The notes under the pieces were generated by a model. That model saw only the letters and a list, made by a program, of their open reading frames with translations. It searched no databases and was not told the origin of the DNA. The position numbers and the translations under genes were made by a program. Positions 5,890-8,913 of a DNA stretch of 8,913 bases are shown piece after piece (positions within the stretch are counted from its first letter, which is position 1; each line of letters begins with the position of its first letter). Source of the stretch: Lentzea sp. (GTDB lineage Bacteria > Actinomycetota > Actinomycetes > Mycobacteriales > Pseudonocardiaceae); the NCBI GenBank assembly GCA_030146905.1, contig JASLAV010000387.1, positions 1 through 8,913 of the forward strand, in the 5' to 3' direction.

Positions 5890-7095
5890 TCAGACCTGGT
5901 CGCCTGGCTGGTGCGGCGCCCGCGGCTGCTCGGCTTCGAGCTCCGGCACCGGTGCGGCGGCGGCGACAGGGCGGGGCGTGCTCAGCGGGCTGGGCACCTC
6001 CTGGCGTGCCACGGCCTCGGCGGCGGCGACCGCTTCGGCGACCTTCGGGTCGGACTTGAGGTCGAACCAGGCGGCGACCGACTCGTCCTCGTCCTCCGGG
6101 CGCGGCGCCTGGCCCTCGTCGGCGGCCGGGGGCTCGTAGCGGAACACGCCGTCGTCGCCGGGGGCGCCGAGCATGCGGGCGAAGCCCTCGAGGGCCTTGC
6201 CGTAGTCGGACGGGATCATCCACACCTTGTTCGCGTCGCCCTGCGCCATCTGCGGCAGGGTCTGCAGGTACTGGTAGGCCAGCACCTCCGGGGTGGGCTT
6301 GCCCGCCTTGATCGCGGCGAAGACCTTCTCGATGGCCTTGGCCTGGCCCTGCGCCTGCAGGTAGCGGGCGGCGCGTTCACCCTGGGCGCGCAGGATCTGC
6401 GACTGCCGCTCGCCTTCCGCGGACAGGATCGCGGCCTGCTTGCCACCTTCGGCCGCGAGGATCTGCGACTGCTTCTGGCCCTCGGCGGTCTTGATCGACG
6501 ACTCCCGCTGGCCCTCGGCGGTGAGGATCATGGCGCGCTTCTCGCGGTCGGCGCGCATCTGCTTCTCCATCGAGTCCTGGATGGAGGGCGGCGGGTCGAT
6601 CGACTTGAGCTCCACGCGCGCCACGCGCAGGCCCCACCGGCCGGTCGCCTCGTCGAGCACGCCGCGCAGCTGGCCGTTGATGTGGTCGCGGGAGGTGAGG
6701 GTCTCCTCCAGGCTCATGCCACCGACGAGGTTGCGCAGGGTGGTGATGGTGAGCTGCTCGACACCGACGATGTAGTTGGAGATCTCGTACACCGCGGAAC
6801 GCGGGTCGGTGACCTGGAAGTACACGACCGTGTCGATGGACACCGTGAGGTTGTCCTGGGTGATCACCGGCTGCGGCGGGAACGACACGACCTGCTCGCG
6901 CAGGTCGATGCGGGCGCGCACCTTGTCGATGAACGGCACCATGATGTTCAGGCCGGGCGCCGCAGTGGTGCGGAAGCGGCCGAGGCGTTCGATGACGGCG
7001 GCCTGCGCCTGCGGGATGACCAGCACCGACTTCACGGCGATGGTCAGCACGAAGATCGCGATGACGGCCGCGACCACGAGGGTGATCGGGTCCAA
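5890..7095 (-). CDS. SPFH/band-7 (stomatin/paraslipin-like) membrane protein
   Basis: This 401-aa protein has one N-terminal membrane anchor (about 4-26), then a band-7/SPFH domain (about 27-185) with IPQAQAAVIERLGRF and the family-typical SIDTVVYFQVTDPRSAVYEI. A coiled-coil region made of six 11-residue repeats follows at 189-254, then a conserved segment ending VWMIPSDYG. The tail (about 318-401) is acidic, Ala/Pro-rich and lineage-specific. Paraslipin-type proteins such as E. coli QmcA form large membrane-bound oligomers linked to lipid-domain organisation and membrane proteostasis. The start is TTG at 7095: the in-frame codons upstream reach a TGA at once, and AGAAGGA (7107-7113) lies 11 bases before it. 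The NfeD gene directly upstream is the classic partner. The large palindrome at 5842-5881 follows the stop. Confidence 0.95.
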   Translation of the reverse strand: MDPITLVVAAVIAIFVLTIAVKSVLVIPQAQAAVIERLGRFRTTAAPGLNIMVPFIDKVRARIDLREQVVSFPPQPVITQDNLTVSIDTVVYFQVTDPRSAVYEISNYIVGVEQLTITTLRNLVGGMSLEETLTSRDHINGQLRGVLDEATGRWGLRVARVELKSIDPPPSIQDSMEKQMRADREKRAMILTAEGQRESSIKTAEGQKQSQILAAEGGKQAAILSAEGERQSQILRAQGERAARYLQAQGQAKAIEKVFAAIKAGKPTPEVLAYQYLQTLPQMAQGDANKVWMIPSDYGKALEGFARMLGAPGDDGVFRYEPPAADEGQAPRPEDEDESVAAWFDLKSDPKVAEAVAAAEAVARQEVPSPLSTPRPVAAAAPVPELEAEQPRAPHQPGDQV

Positions 7096-7119
7096 CTCGG
7101 TTCACATCCTTCTGGGGGG

Positions 7120-7545
7120 TCACACGGCCGCGATGACCACGGCGGTCGCACCCGAGATCTCGACAACGGTGACGGCTTCGCCTTCGTCGACCACGGACCC
7201 GTCGAGGGTGCGCGCGCTCCAGGTGTCGCCGCCGATCTTGACCTGACCGCCGTGCTCGTCCACCCGCGTCACCGCGACGGCCCTGCTGCCGAGCAGCGCC
7301 TCGTGGTGCATCCTGATGCCCGAGCCGAGCTGCAGCCGCCTCTTGACGAACGGCCGCGCTCCGACGATCAGGCCGACCGACGTCGCGGCGAAGACGAGCA
7401 CGCTGACCAGGTCGGCCGCGCCCACCGCGGACACACCCGCCGCGGCCAGCGCGGCGGCGCCGAGCATGACCAGCACGAAGTCACCGGAGAGAACCTCGGC
7501 GACGACGAGCAGTATCCCGACGATCAGCCAGATCAGCGCGGCCAT
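7120..7545 (-). CDS. NfeD-like membrane protein (short form)
   Basis: This protein of about 141 aa has two or three hydrophobic helices: about 3-16 (ALIWLIVGILLVVA), 24-45 and 47-63. A C-terminal OB-fold-like beta domain follows (about 83-141), including ALLGSRAVAVTRVDEHGGQVKIGGDTWSAR. This is the short NfeD1b architecture without the ClpP-like protease domain found in long NfeD proteins. ATG at 7545 gives the usual MAALIW start; an in-frame ATG at 7557 would add MYGR and is less likely. The stop is 24 bp from the SPFH start, so the two form an operon. NfeD OB-fold domains are thought to interact with the partner stomatin homologue at the membrane. No convincing promoter is seen; TATGTAT just upstream is only a weak -10 candidate. 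Confidence 0.93.
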   Translation of the reverse strand: MAALIWLIVGILLVVAEVLSGDFVLVMLGAAALAAAGVSAVGAADLVSVLVFAATSVGLIVGARPFVKRRLQLGSGIRMHHEALLGSRAVAVTRVDEHGGQVKIGGDTWSARTLDGSVVDEGEAVTVVEISGATAVVIAAV

Positions 7546-7646
7546 GCGCCCATACATACACCACCGTGGCGCACCGGGGTCCGCGATTCACCGTGCTGCG
7601 ACCCGGACCGTGACGCAATCGATCACCGCGCAGCGCCCCGCGGGGG
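7546..7646. other. Intergenic gap between the DUF3097 stop and the NfeD start
   Basis: These 101 bp must hold the NfeD-SPFH promoter if that operon is independent. I see only a short CCCCGCGGGG palindrome (7636-7645) next to the DUF3097 stop, too small for a confident terminator. TATGTAT near 7553-7558 is a possible weak -10 for leftward transcription. No RNA gene is apparent. Confidence 0.3.
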
Positions 7647-8453
7647 TCAGTCCTGCGGCACGGTGACGAAGTCGATCAGCCGCTCGACGGCGCCGAGCAG
7701 GTCGGACTCGATGTCGCGGTAGCTGCTCACCGCTCCCAGCACCCGCTGCCAGCCCTCCCACGTCTCGCCCCAGCCCAGCCGCTCGCAGACGCCCTGCTTC
7801 CAGTCGACGCCGCGGGGCACGACGGGCCAGGCCTCGATCCTGACCGCCCGCGGTTTCACCGCCTGCCAGATGTCGACGTACGGGTGACCGGTGACCAGGA
7901 CGTTCGGGTCGGTGACCTGGTCGACGACGCGCTGTTCCTTGGAGTGGGCGACCAGGTGGTCGACCAGCACGCCCAGCCGCCGGTGGGATGCGGTGCCGAA
8001 CTCCGCGATGCGCTGCGGCAGCTCGTCGACGCCGTGCAGGGGTTCGACGACGATGCCCTCCACCCGCAGGTCGTGGCCCCAGACGCGTTCGACGAGCTCG
8101 GCGTCGTGCTTGCCCTCGACCCAGATGCGGCTGGCCTTGGCGGTCTGCGCCCGCAGGCCGTCGACCTTGACCGAACCCGAGGCGCTGATGCGCGGCTTCG
8201 CCGGTTGCGGCGCGGGTTTGACGAGCGTGACCGGCCGGCCGTCGACGAGGAACCCTGCGGGCAGCAGCGGGAACAGCCGGTGGCGGCCGTGGCGGTCCTC
8301 CAGGACGACCTGGCCGTGCTCGAACCTCACGACGGCTCCGCAGAAGCCGCTGGCGGGGTCCTCGACGACCAGGCCGGGTTCCGCCGGGATCTCGGGGACC
8401 TTCTTGCGCTTCGGGGTCGACAGGACGTCGCGGCCGTAGTCGTGAGAACGCAC
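7647..8453 (-). CDS. DUF3097 family protein with TOPRIM-like motifs
   Basis: This 268-aa actinobacterial protein is recognisable by YGRDVL near the start, the N-terminal small beta domain (EIPAEPGLVVEDPASGFCGA, then VVLEDRHGRHRLFPL), and ASRIWVEGKHDAELVERVWG, GHPYVDIWQAVKP and WPVVPRGVDWKQGVC further on. No function has been established for the family as far as I know. VEGKHDAEL (112-120) and GVLVDHLV (161-168) sit in the order and spacing of the Glu and Asp motifs of TOPRIM domains such as RNase M5, suggesting a metal-dependent nucleic-acid enzyme or a degenerate relative; this is inference. The GTG at 8453 lacks a Shine-Dalgarno but has TAGGGT exactly six bases upstream, indicating a leaderless mRNA. 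It lies 26 bp after the kinase stop and 101 bp before the NfeD start, all on the same strand. Confidence 0.92.
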   Translation of the reverse strand: MRSHDYGRDVLSTPKRKKVPEIPAEPGLVVEDPASGFCGAVVRFEHGQVVLEDRHGRHRLFPLLPAGFLVDGRPVTLVKPAPQPAKPRISASGSVKVDGLRAQTAKASRIWVEGKHDAELVERVWGHDLRVEGIVVEPLHGVDELPQRIAEFGTASHRRLGVLVDHLVAHSKEQRVVDQVTDPNVLVTGHPYVDIWQAVKPRAVRIEAWPVVPRGVDWKQGVCERLGWGETWEGWQRVLGAVSSYRDIESDLLGAVERLIDFVTVPQD

Positions 8454-8459
8454 GCCAGG

Positions 8460-8465
8460 ACCCTA
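8460..8465 (-). promoter_or_regulatory. -10 box of a leaderless promoter for DUF3097
   Basis: On the leftward strand TAGGGT is followed by six bases (CCTGGC) and then GTG at 8453. This is the same hexamer and spacing seen before the amidase gene and places transcription start at the start codon. It is built into the second copy of an 11-bp direct repeat whose other copy covers the stop codon of the upstream kinase gene. No clear -35 is visible. Confidence 0.5.
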
Positions 8466-8489
8466 TCCGTAGCCAAGACCTATCCGTAG
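8462..8489. repeat. 11-bp direct repeat spanning the kinase stop codon and the DUF3097 promoter
   Basis: CCTATCCGTAG occurs at 8462-8472 and again at 8479-8489, a 17-bp period. On the leftward strand the upstream copy supplies the last codons and the TAG stop of the kinase gene. The downstream copy contributes to the TAGGGT -10 of DUF3097. The identity is exact over 11 bases, consistent with a small tandem duplication or a paired binding site. Confidence 0.7.
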
Positions 8490-8911
8490 AAGGGCTTGAA
8501 GGCGGTGAGCCACTCGTGGACGCGGCCGAGGTCGACGTCGGCGCCGTGCAGGTCGTGGTGGTCGTGCACGAGGTCCATCCAGTCGAACGCCGGGTCGCCC
8601 ACGCACGCGCGCGGGTCGATCGCCCTGGGGCCGTTCGTGCTCTGCAGGACGTTGCCGGGGTGCATGTCGCCGTGCAGCAGCACGGGGGTGACGTCGTCCT
8701 CGGCGAGTTTGCGGGCGCGGTGGTGTTCGGTGGCGTAGTAGGTGCCGGTGCGGCGGGTGAGCAGGGTCTCGAACAGGAAGTCGACGCGGGCCTTGAGCGG
8801 AGGGAACCCCGTGGGCGGCGCCTGGTGCAGCTGCGGCAGGACCTTGGCCGGTTCGGCGGCGGGCGTGCCGGGGTTGATCCGCTCGAGCAGCAGGGCGCCG
8901 CGGGACAGGTC
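8480..8911 (-). CDS. APH(6)/hydroxyurea-kinase-like phosphotransferase, C-terminal part
   Basis: The open frame runs off the right edge; 143 C-terminal residues are visible, starting DLSRGALLLERINPGTP. An internal GTG at 8683 is not the real start because the family-like sequence continues upstream of it. The kinase C-lobe is clear. LLHGDMHPGN carries the catalytic loop (HGD, with the Asn that helps hold metal). AIDPRACVGDPAFDWMDLV carries the Asp equivalent to the metal-binding DFG position. GALLLERINPGTP and the ending of the catalytic loop in IDP...VGDPAFD match the aminoglycoside-6-phosphotransferase/hydroxyurea kinase family (APH_6_hur) rather than APH(3'). Such proteins phosphorylate streptomycin-like antibiotics in some cases, but most chromosomal homologues have no known substrate, so resistance should not be assumed. 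It ends TTCTACGGATAG. Confidence 0.88.
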   Translation of the reverse strand, partial: DLSRGALLLERINPGTPAAEPAKVLPQLHQAPPTGFPPLKARVDFLFETLLTRRTGTYYATEHHRARKLAEDDVTPVLLHGDMHPGNVLQSTNGPRAIDPRACVGDPAFDWMDLVHDHHDLHGADVDLGRVHEWLTAFKPFYG

Positions 8912-8913
8912 GA

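Noticed and set aside
5476..7722. Very long rightward open frame of 748 codons across the SPFH/NfeD region
   Set aside because: It is antisense to the clearly recognisable DGPF, SPFH and NfeD genes. Its composition is low-complexity Gly/Arg/Asp/His/Leu-rich as expected for the reverse frame of GC-biased codons, and it has no recognisable domain.
1..8913. CRISPR array, tRNA/rRNA genes, insertion sequences, toxin-antitoxin or defence cassette
   Set aside because: No spaced repeats, tRNA-like cloverleaf, transposase, integrase or known defence domains were seen on either strand.

Overview
The window is GC-rich (roughly 70% by eye) with GTG and TTG starts, leaderless-looking genes and strong G/C bias at third codon positions. 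It carries DUF3097, a CGNR zinc-finger regulator and an ECF42-type sigma factor. Together these point to an actinobacterial chromosome, most likely Pseudonocardiales (Saccharothrix/Lentzea/Amycolatopsis-like); the genus is a guess. No mobile element, tRNA, rRNA, phage gene or CRISPR array is visible. Coding density is very high, and nothing longer than about 175 bp lacks a gene.

Layout from the left. Positions 1-42 hold the last 13 codons of a rightward gene. A leftward TetR-family regulator follows, with an exact 18-bp palindrome at its start that is probably its own operator. Overlapping its 5' end is a leftward 68-aa cysteine-rich protein, which starts only 26 bp from a rightward CGNR zinc-finger regulator. 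Next comes a rightward amidase-signature hydrolase with a leaderless-type promoter. It converges on a leftward helical-repeat protein, and a 12-bp palindrome nearly fills the 13-bp gap between their stop codons.

The centre is a leftward operon of a DGPF/YciI-like protein and an ECF42-type sigma factor with a long C-terminal TPR extension. The upstream region contains TGTCGA and CGAC elements of the kind reported for ECF42 promoters, which suggests autoregulation. The helical-repeat gene follows the sigma gene on the same strand.

The right part is leftward throughout. It holds a truncated APH(6)/hydroxyurea-kinase-like phosphotransferase, a DUF3097 protein with TOPRIM-like motifs, and an NfeD-SPFH (stomatin/paraslipin) membrane pair. 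The SPFH gene ends at a perfect 32-bp palindrome that is probably the terminator separating it from the ECF42 promoter.

This is mostly core-like actinobacterial chromosome. I do not see a convincing new multi-gene defence or biosynthetic system. The points most worth following are the ECF42/DGPF regulon with the adjacent solenoid gene, the hidden TOPRIM-like signature in DUF3097, the operator nested inside the small cysteine-rich gene, and the repeat-derived promoter of DUF3097.
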